Below are positions 20,153 through 29,220 of a stretch of 64,000 nt of DNA, one piece after another. The DNA is taken from contig NZ_AOLP01000009.1 of assembly GCF_000337795.1 (NCBI RefSeq), positions 409,492 to 473,491 of the forward strand, written 5' to 3'. How positions within the stretch are numbered: the stretch's first letter is position 1; every line of letters starts with the position of its first letter. The stretch is from Haloferax denitrificans ATCC 35960. Lineage in GTDB: Archaea > Halobacteriota > Halobacteria > Halobacteriales > Haloferacaceae. Below the pieces are notes generated by a model, which was given only the letters and a program-made list of their open reading frames with translations, did no database searches and had not been told where the DNA came from. Both the position numbers and the translations under genes were made by a program.

Positions 20153-20221
20153 ATTATCGGGCCGTCTGCCGGTGTGGTCACCGCTTCCGACGAACCGTGT
20201 TCGACGGGAGAACACGGCGAG

Positions 20222-20386
20222 CTACCCTAAGTTGTAGTAAATCTTCTTTCCACAGCTCTTACACGCTGACTGGTTGTTCCGACCGAGACTGTTGGTGCCG
20301 ATCCGCAGTATGTCGTCGCTCTTCGAATTGACCGTGATGTTCGCAATCTCTCCACAGCTCGGACAGGCGACTTTCGTGACTGGCAT
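20222..20386 (-). CDS. 54-aa zinc-ribbon microprotein
   Basis: A 54-aa protein beginning MPVTKVACPSCGEIAN and ending CKSCGKKIYYNLG. Two CxxC pairs about 30 residues apart form a zinc ribbon. Start is ATG 20386; the longer in-frame ORF overlaps the upstream gene. Base composition is visibly less GC-rich than the neighbours. It follows the 125-aa acidic protein by 31 bp on the same strand, so the two are probably one transcript. Function unknown; zinc-finger microproteins of this size are common regulators in haloarchaea. Confidence 0.75.
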   Translation of the reverse strand: MPVTKVACPSCGEIANITVNSKSDDILRIGTNSLGRNNQSACKSCGKKIYYNLG

Positions 20387-20417
20387 CCGTGATGTCCTCG
20401 TGATTCGTGAACGCGGC

Positions 20418-20795
20418 CTACTCCTCGTATCCGTCGATGTAGTCGTCGGTGACGCCTCCCTCGTAGCCATCGATGTACTCCTCGTCTTCGCTCGACGGCT
20501 TCCGTCCGGAACCGTCGCCACCTCCGGACCGAGGCGTCGACCCGGACGACGGTTCGTCGTCGATGGTGCGACGGCTCCGCAACTCGCGCCGCACGGCGTC
20601 GACTGCGGGGCTCCCGAGGAGTTCGTTTCGGAGCGCCTCCAACTCGGCCTCGGAGTACGACGATAACTCTGCGGTACCGGTCATCGCGTCCGCTTCGAGC
20701 TCTTCGACGTACTCGTACCCGCCGACCTTGTCCATGACCGGCGCTTCGAGCGGCGTTCGCCCGCCGTGTGGGTCCTCCGGTGGCCCGGTGTTCAT
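20418..20795 (-). CDS. Hypothetical acidic protein with repeated YIDGYE tail
   Basis: A 125-aa protein (MNTGPPEDPHGGRTPLEAPV). The middle (YSEAELEALRNELLGSPAVDAVRREL) is a predicted helix. The rest is Gly/Ser/Asp-rich and probably disordered, and it ends with the motif DEEYIDGYEGG followed nine residues later by DDYIDGYEE. ATG 20735 (MDKVGGYEY) is an alternative start. A TATA-like TTCAATAG lies 21-30 nt upstream. I do not recognise the family. The gene heads a two-gene unit with the zinc-ribbon microprotein. Confidence 0.7.
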   Translation of the reverse strand: MNTGPPEDPHGGRTPLEAPVMDKVGGYEYVEELEADAMTGTAELSSYSEAELEALRNELLGSPAVDAVRRELRSRRTIDDEPSSGSTPRSGGGDGSGRKPSSEDEEYIDGYEGGVTDDYIDGYEE

Positions 20796-20958
20796 GTCTA
20801 ATCGGAGTCAGGACACGCTATTGAAACTATGGGAGCGAGTCGCACGAACACGACCCGACATCTCGCGGCGCTTCGTCGTTTCGACGGTTTCCGTGTCGTT
20901 CGTCTCGGTGTGGTCATTGATACCATACAATTTTACCGTCGTCGTCCGGAGAGTCGGT

Positions 20959-21693
20959 ATGGACGTTCTGGCTCGACTGCGGAGCAGTTTCGTCACCGGT
21001 CTCATTCTCGTCACCCCGCTGGCCGTGACCGTGTTCGTCCTCCAGTTCGCGTTCAACCGCATCACCGCCGCGCTCCGCCCGGTCGTCCGTCAGGTGACGC
21101 CCTTCCTCGCCGACGCGCTCAACTACTCCGGCGACATCGTCCTCATCTCGCAGGTGCTGTCGGCGCTCATCATCGCCGTGGCCGTCTCGCTTCTCGGCTA
21201 TCTCGCGTCGATGAGCCTCGGCCAGCGGCTCTTCGGGAGCTTCGAGCGCGGCGTTCGGCTCCTGCCGCTCGTCCGCACCATCTACTTCGGCGTCCGGCAG
21301 GTGTCGGAGTCGCTCACCGAACCGACTGCCGGCTACGACCGCGTGGTGTTGGTCGAATACCCGCGCGAGGGGCTGTTCTCCATCGGCTTCGTCACAAACG
21401 AGGCCCCGCCGTCGGTCTCCGAGGTCTCCGACGACGACCTGTTTACCGTGTTCGTCCCGCACAGCCCGAACCCGACCGCCGGGGCGCTCATCATGGTCTC
21501 GTCCGACGAGATTCGCGAACTCGACATGCCGGTCCGCCGCGGCCTCCGGCTTCTCGTCACCACGGGCCTGAGCGTCGACGACCCGGAGACGCTCCCCTCC
21601 GGGCCGGCGGGCTACGACCCCTCGAACGGCGAGGACGGCGTCCGGGCGGAGTCGGACCAGCGTCGCAACGCGGGCGAGAGCCGAGCCGAGTGA
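20959..21693 (+). CDS. DUF502 family membrane protein
   Basis: A 244-aa protein with two transmembrane helices (about residues 10-30 and 60-85) and a C-terminal soluble domain. Typical DUF502 features are the N-terminal FVTGLILVTPLAVTVFVLQF, the loop GSFERGVRLLPLVRTIYFGVRQV, VVLVEYPREGLFSIGFVT and FVPHSPNPTAGALIMV. Start is ATG 20959 with a TATA-like CAATTTTACC 22-32 nt upstream. Function unknown. The stop lies 1 bp from the convergent SLC13 stop. Confidence 0.9.
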   Translation: MDVLARLRSSFVTGLILVTPLAVTVFVLQFAFNRITAALRPVVRQVTPFLADALNYSGDIVLISQVLSALIIAVAVSLLGYLASMSLGQRLFGSFERGVRLLPLVRTIYFGVRQVSESLTEPTAGYDRVVLVEYPREGLFSIGFVTNEAPPSVSEVSDDDLFTVFVPHSPNPTAGALIMVSSDEIRELDMPVRRGLRLLVTTGLSVDDPETLPSGPAGYDPSNGEDGVRAESDQRRNAGESRAE

Positions 21694-21694
21694 C

Positions 21695-23521
21695 CTAGAC
21701 TCCCCACAGGAGGACGATACCGCCCGTCGTGACGGCCGTGAGAAGCAGTTGGAGCGGCGCGCCCACGCGAAGGTAGTCGGCGAAGCGGTAGCCGCCCGGC
21801 CCGTACACCATCAGGTTCGTCTGGTAGCCGATGGGCGTCATAAAGGCCGTGCTCCCGCCGAAGGTGACCGCGAGGGCGAAGCCGAAGGGGTCGGCACCGA
21901 GGCCGAACGCGGTGTCGATGGCGACCGGAAGCATGAGGACGACGCTCGCAACCGGCGTGATGACGTTCGCCAACAGCCCCGTGAGCAGGTAGAACGCGGC
22001 GAGCACGACGACGACGGGCAGGTAGGTCGCGGCGACGCCGACGAGCTCCGAGATGAGCGCGACGCCGCCGGTCAGTTGGAGCGCCCGCCCCAGCGGGATG
22101 ACGCCCGCGAGCAGGAAGATGACGTTCCAGCTCACCGCGCCGTAGGCGTCGCTCGCCGAGAGACAGCCGAGCGTGACCATCGCGGCGACGCCGCCGAGCG
22201 CGGCGATGGCGATGGGCACGACGCCGAGCGCGGCCAGTCCGATGACCGCCGCGATGACGGCGAACGCGCGGAACGACGTCGGTGACAGTCCGCCGTTGTC
22301 CTCGATGAACTCGTCTGCGACCTCGCTGGTCACGACGAAGTCGCCGCTGTCGCGGAGGTATCGCGCCGTCTCGTTCGTCGTCTGGAGGAGCAGTGAGTCG
22401 CCGACTTGGAGTTCCACGTCTCTGAAGTGCTCGCGGATGAGGTCGCCGCCGCGCCGACGGACCGCGAGCACCGTCGCGTCGTAGCGCTCGCGGAGTCGCG
22501 CGCCGCCGATGGTCTCGCCGACGAGGCCGGACTCGCGGGGGACGACGAGTTCGACGAGCGCCACGCGCTCGGGGCGGTCGAGTTCGGCGTCGGTGACCGA
22601 CGCGCGCGGGAGGAACCGCAGGTCCGCGAGGTCGCAGAAGCGCCGAATCGTCGCCGGGTCGCCCCGGATGGTCAGGATGTCCCGCGACTCGACCTCGCGG
22701 TCGGAGTCGGCCGCGATGAAGTGCTCGCCGCCGCGGAGCACGTCGAGGATGTCCACGTTGAGGTCGCGGTAGGTGTCGTCGGAGACCTCGCCCGCCGGGA
22801 TGCCGACGAGCGGCGACCGCGCGGGGACGAGCACGCGGGCGAGAAACGGCTCGACGCCGTAGTTCCCGGTTCGGTTTCCGGGCTCGATTCGCTCGGGGAG
22901 GAGCCGCGGCGCGACCGTCAGGAGGTAGCCCGCGCCGACGACGAACACCACCGCACCGAGGGGCGTGAACGTGAACATCGAAAACGGCGGCAACCCGGTC
23001 GCCTCGGCGTAGGCCTCGCTGGCGACGAGGTTCGTCGCCGTCCCGACGAGCGTGAGCGTGCCGCCGAGCATCGAGGCGTACGAGAGGGGAATGAGGAGCT
23101 TCGACGGCGAGACGTTCGCCTGGTCGGCGAGGTCCGAGACCATCGGCACGAACACCGCCACGACCGGCGTGTTGTTGACGACGCCCGCGATGGGGCCGGT
23201 GAGGCCGACGACCGCGGCGAGCAGTCGGGACTCGCTCCCGTTCGTAAACGAGGCGACCGCGTCGCCGAGGACGCGAATCGCGCCGGTCTGTCGCACCCCC
23301 TCGCTGAGGGCGTACATCGAGAGGACGGTGATGGTCGCGGCGCTCGAAAACCCCGACAGCCCCGTCTGGAGGTCCACCCGCGTCCACGGTTCGAGGACGA
23401 CGAGCGCGACGATGACGCCGATGGCCGTCACGTCCGGCGGGGCCGCCTCCGTCACGAACAGCGCCATCGTGACGACGACGAGCGCGAAGACGACGAGCAT
23501 CCCGGAGGTGACGGCGACCAT
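21695..23521 (-). CDS. SLC13 (DASS) family anion transporter with RCK_C domains
   Basis: A 608-aa transporter. Two blocks of hydrophobic helices (about residues 1-190 and 420-608) flank a cytoplasmic pair of TrkA-C/RCK_C domains (about 210-375, for example LVELVVPRESGLVGETIGGARLRERY). Helix motifs such as VNNTPVVAVFVPM and GTATNLVAS match the sodium/dicarboxylate or sulfate symporter family. It likely imports sulfate, phosphate or dicarboxylates with Na+; RCK_C domains suggest gating by a small ligand. Monocistronic. Confidence 0.9.
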   Translation of the reverse strand: MVAVTSGMLVVFALVVVTMALFVTEAAPPDVTAIGVIVALVVLEPWTRVDLQTGLSGFSSAATITVLSMYALSEGVRQTGAIRVLGDAVASFTNGSESRLLAAVVGLTGPIAGVVNNTPVVAVFVPMVSDLADQANVSPSKLLIPLSYASMLGGTLTLVGTATNLVASEAYAEATGLPPFSMFTFTPLGAVVFVVGAGYLLTVAPRLLPERIEPGNRTGNYGVEPFLARVLVPARSPLVGIPAGEVSDDTYRDLNVDILDVLRGGEHFIAADSDREVESRDILTIRGDPATIRRFCDLADLRFLPRASVTDAELDRPERVALVELVVPRESGLVGETIGGARLRERYDATVLAVRRRGGDLIREHFRDVELQVGDSLLLQTTNETARYLRDSGDFVVTSEVADEFIEDNGGLSPTSFRAFAVIAAVIGLAALGVVPIAIAALGGVAAMVTLGCLSASDAYGAVSWNVIFLLAGVIPLGRALQLTGGVALISELVGVAATYLPVVVVLAAFYLLTGLLANVITPVASVVLMLPVAIDTAFGLGADPFGFALAVTFGGSTAFMTPIGYQTNLMVYGPGGYRFADYLRVGAPLQLLLTAVTTGGIVLLWGV

Positions 23522-23669
23522 GCGGGCAGTCGATTCGGAGGCGGCTTAATGCTACCCCGCGTGACCGTCGGCCGCGACGACGGGTCGCCCCGCTCCCACC
23601 GCCCGAACGACGCGCTCGTCCGCCCGCCGGTCGCGACGCTTTTACTCGCCCGTGGTGTAGCCTCGGGCG

Positions 23670-23912
23670 ATGCGACTCGGAATCCTGGAGATGGTCGGTC
23701 TCGCGGCGACCCTCATCTTCGCCATCCCCGTCGGCGGCTTCGGCCTCACGCTCCTCGCCGACGGGCGGACCGTCTTCGGCGGCGCGATGCTCCTTCTCGC
23801 GGTGCTCATGGTCGCGCTCCCGAAGTTCCTCACCATGCCGCAGGACATCCCCTCGCTCGCGGCCGAGAAAGTCATCGGCGGCGTCGCGAAAGAGCCGGAC
23901 GACGAGGAATAA
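23670..23912 (+). CDS. Small two-helix membrane protein (DUF7533-like)
   Basis: An 80-aa protein with two hydrophobic helices (about residues 8-30 and 36-55) followed by an amphipathic PQDIPSLAAEKVIGGVAKEPDDEE tail. It appears widespread in haloarchaea (family number from memory). No function is known. It is convergent with the M24-like gene, separated by a short tract containing GAGGGACGC repeats. Confidence 0.78.
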   Translation: MRLGILEMVGLAATLIFAIPVGGFGLTLLADGRTVFGGAMLLLAVLMVALPKFLTMPQDIPSLAAEKVIGGVAKEPDDEE

Positions 23913-23945
23913 CTCCCCGCGAGGGACGCGAGGGACGCGAGCCGA

Positions 23946-25070
23946 CTACCAGCGACTCGGGTCGAGACCGGTCGGCGCGTCGCCGAGCAGTCGGGGGCCG
24001 CCGTCGCCGACGACCAGCACGTCGGTCAGTTCGACCCGGCCGTGGTCCGGGTGCGTGACCGCGGCGCGGACCCGGAGGACGTTGCCGGCGACGAGTTCGC
24101 GGTCGCCGTCGAGCGGCGGGTCCTCGCGGGCCGCGAGACCGATGCCGCCGCCCACGTCTCTCGTCACCTCGTCGGCCATCGAGAAGCCGAACGCGGCGGT
24201 CTCCGCGCGGAGTTCGCTCCCGAGGAAGCCGGCGTCGTCGCCGGGGTCGGCCTCGACCAGACTGACCTTTCTGGCGGCGTCGCAGGCGACGTGCGCCCGG
24301 CGCTCCCACCCGCCGTCGGGGTCGACGACGAAGGTGCGAGCCAGCGCGCCGCGGTAGCCCGCCGGCCCGCGCGGGCCGACCGAGACGACGATGGGCTCGC
24401 CCGTCCGGAGTTCGACCGGTTCGCCCCCGTCGCCTCGGGTTCCCGCGCGAATCGTCGTCGCGCCCGCGGCATCGACGCCTTCGGCCGCGAGCGTCGTGTT
24501 CACCTGCCGCCGGAGCCGCTCGGTCGAAAGCGGCGCGCCGTCCCAGTAGAGCGCGGACTGTTCATCGTTGTCGGCGTCCTCGACCGTCGCCGCCGACAGT
24601 ATCGCGGCGGCGCGCCCGACGCCGCGGGTCGCCGCGCGCTGGGCGGCCTCGATGGCGTCTCGCTCGGCGTCGTCTTTCACCGCGCGGGCGGCTTCCACCG
24701 CCGGGGTCGACGCGAGGTCGTAGCCCGCCGATTCGAGGTGGAGCGCGGCGTCGTGCGGAATCGTCCGGGGCGCGAGGACGGTTCCTTGGGCCGCGTCGTG
24801 CTCCGCGAGGACGGCCGCGGCGGCCTTCCCCGGCGGGCGGTCGTCGACGCGGACCGAGGCGACCGGGAGGGATGGCGGTTCGACGGTCGAGGGGACCCGG
24901 AGATGCGTCTCGCCGTCGACGCGGACGAAGGCGAGGTCGCAGTCGAACTCGCGGCCGGTGAGGTAGCGACTCGTGGGGTCGGAGCCGCCGGAGACGGCGA
25001 CGAAGCCGACGGCGTCTCGCTCGGAAACGGCGGCGTCGATGGCGTCGCCGCCGCGCGGACCGCTCCGCAC
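23946..25070 (-). CDS. M24-fold (creatinase/aminopeptidase P-like) protein with missing metal ligands
   Basis: A 374-aa pita-bread-fold protein: a creatinase-like N-terminal domain (about 1-140) and an M24 domain (about 150-345). Compared with the M24 ligand set, the first Asp is Ser (VVSVGPRG), the second is lost (GALARTF where D.TRTF is normal), the His of GHGIGL is Gly (GGGIGL), and a Glu is missing (NVLRVRAAV). At most two of five ligands remain, so it is unlikely to be a metallopeptidase. The start is GTG 25070, six bases after the helicase stop, so the two genes are probably co-transcribed. Confidence 0.82.
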   Translation of the reverse strand: MRSGPRGGDAIDAAVSERDAVGFVAVSGGSDPTSRYLTGREFDCDLAFVRVDGETHLRVPSTVEPPSLPVASVRVDDRPPGKAAAAVLAEHDAAQGTVLAPRTIPHDAALHLESAGYDLASTPAVEAARAVKDDAERDAIEAAQRAATRGVGRAAAILSAATVEDADNDEQSALYWDGAPLSTERLRRQVNTTLAAEGVDAAGATTIRAGTRGDGGEPVELRTGEPIVVSVGPRGPAGYRGALARTFVVDPDGGWERRAHVACDAARKVSLVEADPGDDAGFLGSELRAETAAFGFSMADEVTRDVGGGIGLAAREDPPLDGDRELVAGNVLRVRAAVTHPDHGRVELTDVLVVGDGGPRLLGDAPTGLDPSRW

Positions 25071-25076
25071 GGGACG

Positions 25077-26927
25077 TTACGCCTCGGGTTCGGGCGCGGG
25101 CGGTTCCTGCGCGTCGTCGACGAGTTCCTGCGCGGGGGCCTCGCGAATCTCGTTGTGGAGCAGGACGCTGATGGGGAGCGTCGGCGCGCCGGTGACGAGG
25201 TTTTCGAGGACGATGAGGCGCTCGCGGGCGCGGGACATCCCGACGTAGAAGACGCGGCGCTCGTTGTCGGTGATGAGCGGGACGGGGCTCGTCGTCGCGG
25301 TGAACTCCTCGATGCCGCGGGCTTCGAGCTCCTCGTCGGAGACGGAGGCGGCCATCTGCTCGACGACCTTCTCGGTCAGGTCGGTCGCCATGAACACGTG
25401 GTCGGCCTCGCGACCCTTCGCGGAGTGGATAGTGCCGACGCGGACGCGACTGGGGTCCATCCCCTCGTAGCCGCCGCCGAAGTACGCGTTGACGGACTTG
25501 CGCTGGAAGCTCGTCACCTTACGAACCATGTCGCTGGCGGACGAACTGTCCGGGGCGAAGGGCGCGAAGTTCTTGATTTCCTTCGGCGTGAACTCGATGT
25601 TCGTGATGTCGTCGACGCCGGCCTCTTCCTGTCTGTCGTCGATGGCGTCGAAGAGGTCGTCGCGGTCGTTCGTGCCGAACGCGGAGTCCTGGAGCATGTC
25701 GGCGAGGCGGCGCGCCTGCAAGCCGTCGACGGGTTCCTCGGCGTCCAGCGCCTCGACCGCGCGGACGTACTGCGTGAGTCGGTCGGTCCACATGCGCTGG
25801 TCGGTCAGCGTCGAGAAGGGGATGCCCGACGGGAGGAACTCGTCGATGAACTGGAACATCTGGTAGCGCGCGCGGAACAGCACCATCACGGTGCCCTCGT
25901 CTTTCTCGACGGTGTAGCGGACGTTCCGGGCGAGTTCGAGCATCGACGGGCTCTCGACGGCCTCGACCGCGCCGCCTTCCTTGCGGGGTTTGAGGTCCTT
26001 CTCCTGTCGCTTGTCGATGTGGCGAATCTCCCGGTTGACGACGTTGAGCACGTTCGACGGGAGCCGATAGGAGTTCGGCAGAATCTCGTCGTTGTCGCGT
26101 TCCGCGTCGAGGAGGAGGTTCGGGTCCGCGCCCTGCCACGCGTAGACGACCTGGTCGTCGTCGCCGGCGATGAGGACGCCCTTCATGTGGGGCTTCCACT
26201 CCTCGTACACGTCGTACTGGAGGGTCGTGATGTCCTGGAACTCGTCGATGACGAGGTAGTCGACGTTGGGGACGAGCGCGCGCTGTTTGACGCGTTCGAG
26301 CATGTCAGCGAATCCGACGAGCCCGTTTTCGCCCTTGTAGGCGCGCCACGCGCGGATGGCCTCGGGGATGTCGATGCGGTCGTCGTCGGACGGCCACGTC
26401 GGCGTGTACTTGTTGCCCTCCTGGGCGTTCGGGTCGACTTCCGGCGGGAGGCGGACCTCCTCGACGTTCCACTGGAACGGCACGTCGTACCAGTCGGAGA
26501 CGTCGCGGCGGGTGCGCTGGAGCCACTGGCTCGTCGCGATGACCTTGTTCCCGATGGTGGTCGAACGGGCGGTCCGGCGGCCCGCGCCGCCGTACTCGTC
26601 TTCGAACTCGATGCCGTAGTCCTCACAGAACTCCTGTTTGTCGCTCTCGCCGACCACGTCGTTCCGCGAGAGGCTCAGCAGTTCGTACGCCTTCGCGTGC
26701 ATCGTCGAGACGTTCCCCTTCAGCGACCGGGGGTTGATGTCGAGTCGCTCCGCGAGCCGGTCGCGGACCTCGGCCGCCGCGGCTCGGGTGTAAGAGACAA
26801 CGAGAATGTCGCGGATGGTGACGCCGTCTTGTTCGAGAATCTCCTCGACCTTGTCGAGCAAGGCCGTGGTCTTCCCGCTTCCCGGGCCGCCGAACAGCCG
26901 GGTGACGGTCACGTCGGATTCGCTCAT
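25077..26927 (-). CDS. UvrD/REP-family superfamily 1 DNA helicase
   Basis: A 616-aa SF1A helicase with all expected motifs: Walker A GGPGSGKTTALLDKV (residue 14), motif Ia VVSYTRAAAAEVRDRL, motif II VIDEFQD, motif III AGDDDQVVYAWQGADP, motif IV NSYRLPSNV, motif V GTIHSAKGREADHV and motif VI VFYVGMSRARERL. It unwinds DNA 3' to 5' in repair or replication restart. It lies head-to-head with nothing and upstream of the M24-like gene. The acidic, proline-rich C-terminus (PPAPEPEA) is haloarchaeal. Confidence 0.94.
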   Translation of the reverse strand: MSESDVTVTRLFGGPGSGKTTALLDKVEEILEQDGVTIRDILVVSYTRAAAAEVRDRLAERLDINPRSLKGNVSTMHAKAYELLSLSRNDVVGESDKQEFCEDYGIEFEDEYGGAGRRTARSTTIGNKVIATSQWLQRTRRDVSDWYDVPFQWNVEEVRLPPEVDPNAQEGNKYTPTWPSDDDRIDIPEAIRAWRAYKGENGLVGFADMLERVKQRALVPNVDYLVIDEFQDITTLQYDVYEEWKPHMKGVLIAGDDDQVVYAWQGADPNLLLDAERDNDEILPNSYRLPSNVLNVVNREIRHIDKRQEKDLKPRKEGGAVEAVESPSMLELARNVRYTVEKDEGTVMVLFRARYQMFQFIDEFLPSGIPFSTLTDQRMWTDRLTQYVRAVEALDAEEPVDGLQARRLADMLQDSAFGTNDRDDLFDAIDDRQEEAGVDDITNIEFTPKEIKNFAPFAPDSSSASDMVRKVTSFQRKSVNAYFGGGYEGMDPSRVRVGTIHSAKGREADHVFMATDLTEKVVEQMAASVSDEELEARGIEEFTATTSPVPLITDNERRVFYVGMSRARERLIVLENLVTGAPTLPISVLLHNEIREAPAQELVDDAQEPPAPEPEA

Positions 26928-27084
26928 TGTGCACGTTCACGGTCTTATCGGTGATAAGCGACGTGCTTCGGACGAGGGCGAACGCGCCCGGAGTTGCGTA
27001 CTCGCCGGGCGTTCGCGGACGGCTCACCGAGCGGGTGAAAACCGTCGAGAACAGGTGCTTCGTGGCTTGGTCAGTTCGGACGCG

Positions 27085-27261
27085 TCAGGCCTCCGGCACC
27101 CACCCGCAGACGGAGCAGGTCGCCGCGCCCATGTCGTGCAGGGCCCCGCAGTCGGGGCACTGCAGTTTGTTATAGGATCGGTCCCAGCGTGCCGGTTCTG
27201 TCTCGTGACCGCGGTCGGTCAAGAACTGGTCGAACAAGTCGTCACTGGGTGCTGAGGCCAT
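27085..27261 (-). CDS. 58-aa zinc-finger microprotein (HVO_0416-like)
   Basis: A 58-aa ORF with ATG at 27261 and TGA at 27085: MASAPSDDLFDQFLTDRGHE at the N-terminus, then LQCPDCGALHDM and TCSVCGWVPEA. Two CxxC pairs 15 residues apart form a zinc ribbon. It resembles the H. volcanii HVO_0416 zinc-finger family (from memory). On the minus strand an AT-rich box (AACTAAATAG) lies about 30 nt upstream. It sits upstream of and on the same strand as the helicase, 157 bp away. Confidence 0.82.
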   Translation of the reverse strand: MASAPSDDLFDQFLTDRGHETEPARWDRSYNKLQCPDCGALHDMGAATCSVCGWVPEA

Positions 27262-27352
27262 ACGTGGTATGATATGACATACCCCTATTTAGTTCCTGCG
27301 ACGACTCCGAGCCGTCGAAAATCGGGGGACTGCGACGGACTGTCAGTCTCGC

Positions 27353-28867
27353 CTACAGGTCGTACAGCGCCCCGTATTTCGACTCGACGTAGTCGAGGAA
27401 CGCGTCGGCGGCGAAGTCTTCACCGGTGGCTCGCTTCACGAGGTCGTTGGTCTCGTAGCGGCGGCCGTGGCGGTGGACGTTCTCGCGGAGCCACTCGCGG
27501 AGGTCGCCGAACTCGCCGTCGGCCAGCTTCCCGTCGAGGTCGTCGATGTCCGCCTCGGCGGCCGAAAACAGCTGGGCGGCCATGATGGAGCCGAGCGAGT
27601 AGGTCGGGAAGTAGCCGAAGTTCCCGTACGCCCAGTGGATGTCCTGCAGACAGCCCTCGGAGTCGGTGTCCGGCCGGATGCCGAGATACTCCTCGTACTT
27701 GTCGTTCCACGCCTCCGGCACGTCCTCGACGGCGAGGTCGCCGGCGATGAGGTCGCGTTCGAGTTCGAACCGGATGACGATGTGCAGGTGGTAGGTCAGC
27801 TCGTCCGCCTCGACGCGGATGAGGTTGTCGTCGTACACCTGATTAGCCGCCTCGTAGGCCTCCTCGACCGTCGCGTCGACCTCGGGGAACCGCTCTTCGA
27901 GCGTGGGCAGGAAGTGCCGCCAGAAGGCCCGCGAGCGCCCGACGTGGTTCTCCCAGAGCCGCGACTGCGACTCGTGGACCGAGAGGTTGCGGTTCTCGCC
28001 GAGCGGCGTCGCGTAGTGCTCGTCGGGCAGGCCGAGGGTGTACAGCGCGTGGCCGAACTCGTGGACGGTCGAGAACAGCGACCCGAGCACGTCGGAGTCG
28101 TCGTAGCGGGTCGTCACGCGGGCGTCGAACTGCGTCCCCGACGAAAACGGGTGCGGCGCGGTGTCGAGGCGGCCGCGCTCCCACGGGTAGCCGAGCGTCG
28201 TGAGCGCGTCGCGGACGAGTTCCTCCTGTTCGTCCTCGGGGAACTCACCCTCGAAGGCGTCCACCGCGAGGTCTGTGTCGGACTCACGGATGTCCGCTAT
28301 CATCGAGACGAGCACCTCGCGCACCTCGGCGAGAATCTCCTCGGCCTGTTCGAGCGGGAGACACGGCTCGTAGTCCTCGAACAGCACCTCGTAGGGGTCG
28401 CGGTCGGGGTCGATGTGCTCGGCGTACTGTCGCTTCAGTTCGACGTGTGTCTCCAGATGCGGCGCGAATTTCTCGAAGTCGTCTTCGGCCTTCGCCTGCT
28501 TCCACGCCGGGATAGCCTCCGAGGACGCCGCCGAAATCCGCTCGACGAGGTCGTTCGGCACGCGGGCCGCCCGCTCGTAGTCGCGGCGGAGTTCGCGGAG
28601 CACGTCGGCCTGCTCGTCGGTCGGGTCGTCGGCCTCGGCCGCGTCGAGCAGGTCGCCGAACTCGTCGTCGGTCAGGAGTTCGTGGCTCAACGCGGAGAGC
28701 GCGGACATCTGCTGGGAGCGCGCGGGCGTCCCCTCGTCGGGCATCATGACCTGCTGGTCCCACGAGAGGATGCCGCCGGCGTTCTCGACGTTGGCGATTC
28801 GCTTGTACTTCTGGAGGAGTCGGTCGTACGCCGACTCCGAGTCGGATTCCGCGGAGGACTGTGCCAT
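27353..28867 (-). CDS. Carboxypeptidase, M32 (Taq) family
   Basis: A 504-aa metallocarboxypeptidase that removes C-terminal residues with broad specificity. The zinc motif HEFGH (about residue 268) is followed by the family signature [15 protein letters not shown] and the later downstream element [14 protein letters not shown] typical of M32. Length matches thermostable carboxypeptidase 1. Cytosolic, monocistronic. Start is ATG 28867 (MAQSSAESD). Confidence 0.94.
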   Translation of the reverse strand: MAQSSAESDSESAYDRLLQKYKRIANVENAGGILSWDQQVMMPDEGTPARSQQMSALSALSHELLTDDEFGDLLDAAEADDPTDEQADVLRELRRDYERAARVPNDLVERISAASSEAIPAWKQAKAEDDFEKFAPHLETHVELKRQYAEHIDPDRDPYEVLFEDYEPCLPLEQAEEILAEVREVLVSMIADIRESDTDLAVDAFEGEFPEDEQEELVRDALTTLGYPWERGRLDTAPHPFSSGTQFDARVTTRYDDSDVLGSLFSTVHEFGHALYTLGLPDEHYATPLGENRNLSVHESQSRLWENHVGRSRAFWRHFLPTLEERFPEVDATVEEAYEAANQVYDDNLIRVEADELTYHLHIVIRFELERDLIAGDLAVEDVPEAWNDKYEEYLGIRPDTDSEGCLQDIHWAYGNFGYFPTYSLGSIMAAQLFSAAEADIDDLDGKLADGEFGDLREWLRENVHRHGRRYETNDLVKRATGEDFAADAFLDYVESKYGALYDL

Positions 28868-29220
28868 GGTACGTACGGTGGTCTCGGAGGCGTATTAAAT
28901 CGCAGGAGCCGGGTATCGGTGTGGGTGTTTCGAGATTCGCCCGCAACTGGTTGCTCTACTGGCACCGACAACGTGCCAACCGGACTCACCGACACAACAG
29001 CCGTGACCAACACCGCGAAAGCCCCCGCGAGCGACGGCTCCCGCGGCGACGCGCGCTCCTCGGCCTCCAGCCTGCGGTGCTCACGCCGCCGGGGTTCGCC
29101 CTCGCTCACGGCCCCTTTCAGTCCCGCCCGGTGGTTTGTCGGGAGTCGTCGCGGATGGAGTGTTCAGGTCTCGTCGCGGGCGGGGCGTTCAGTCGTCGTC
29201 GCGGCGGCGGTTGGCCGCTC
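28868..29220. other. 353-bp intergenic region with pseudo-coding appearance
   Basis: No gene assigned. The GC-rich stretch 28990-29135 is open in several frames, yielding Arg/Ser-rich translations with no family resemblance. I have the impression of having seen similar sequence repeatedly between Haloferax genes, suggesting a dispersed non-coding repeat, but this is unverified. Confidence 0.4.

Noticed and set aside
24042..26954. 970-aa open frame on the plus strand opposite the M24-like and helicase genes
   Set aside because: It mirrors the minus-strand helicase and M24 gene, its translation is Val/Asp/Arg/Gly-rich with no motif, and high GC makes long opposite-strand frames common.
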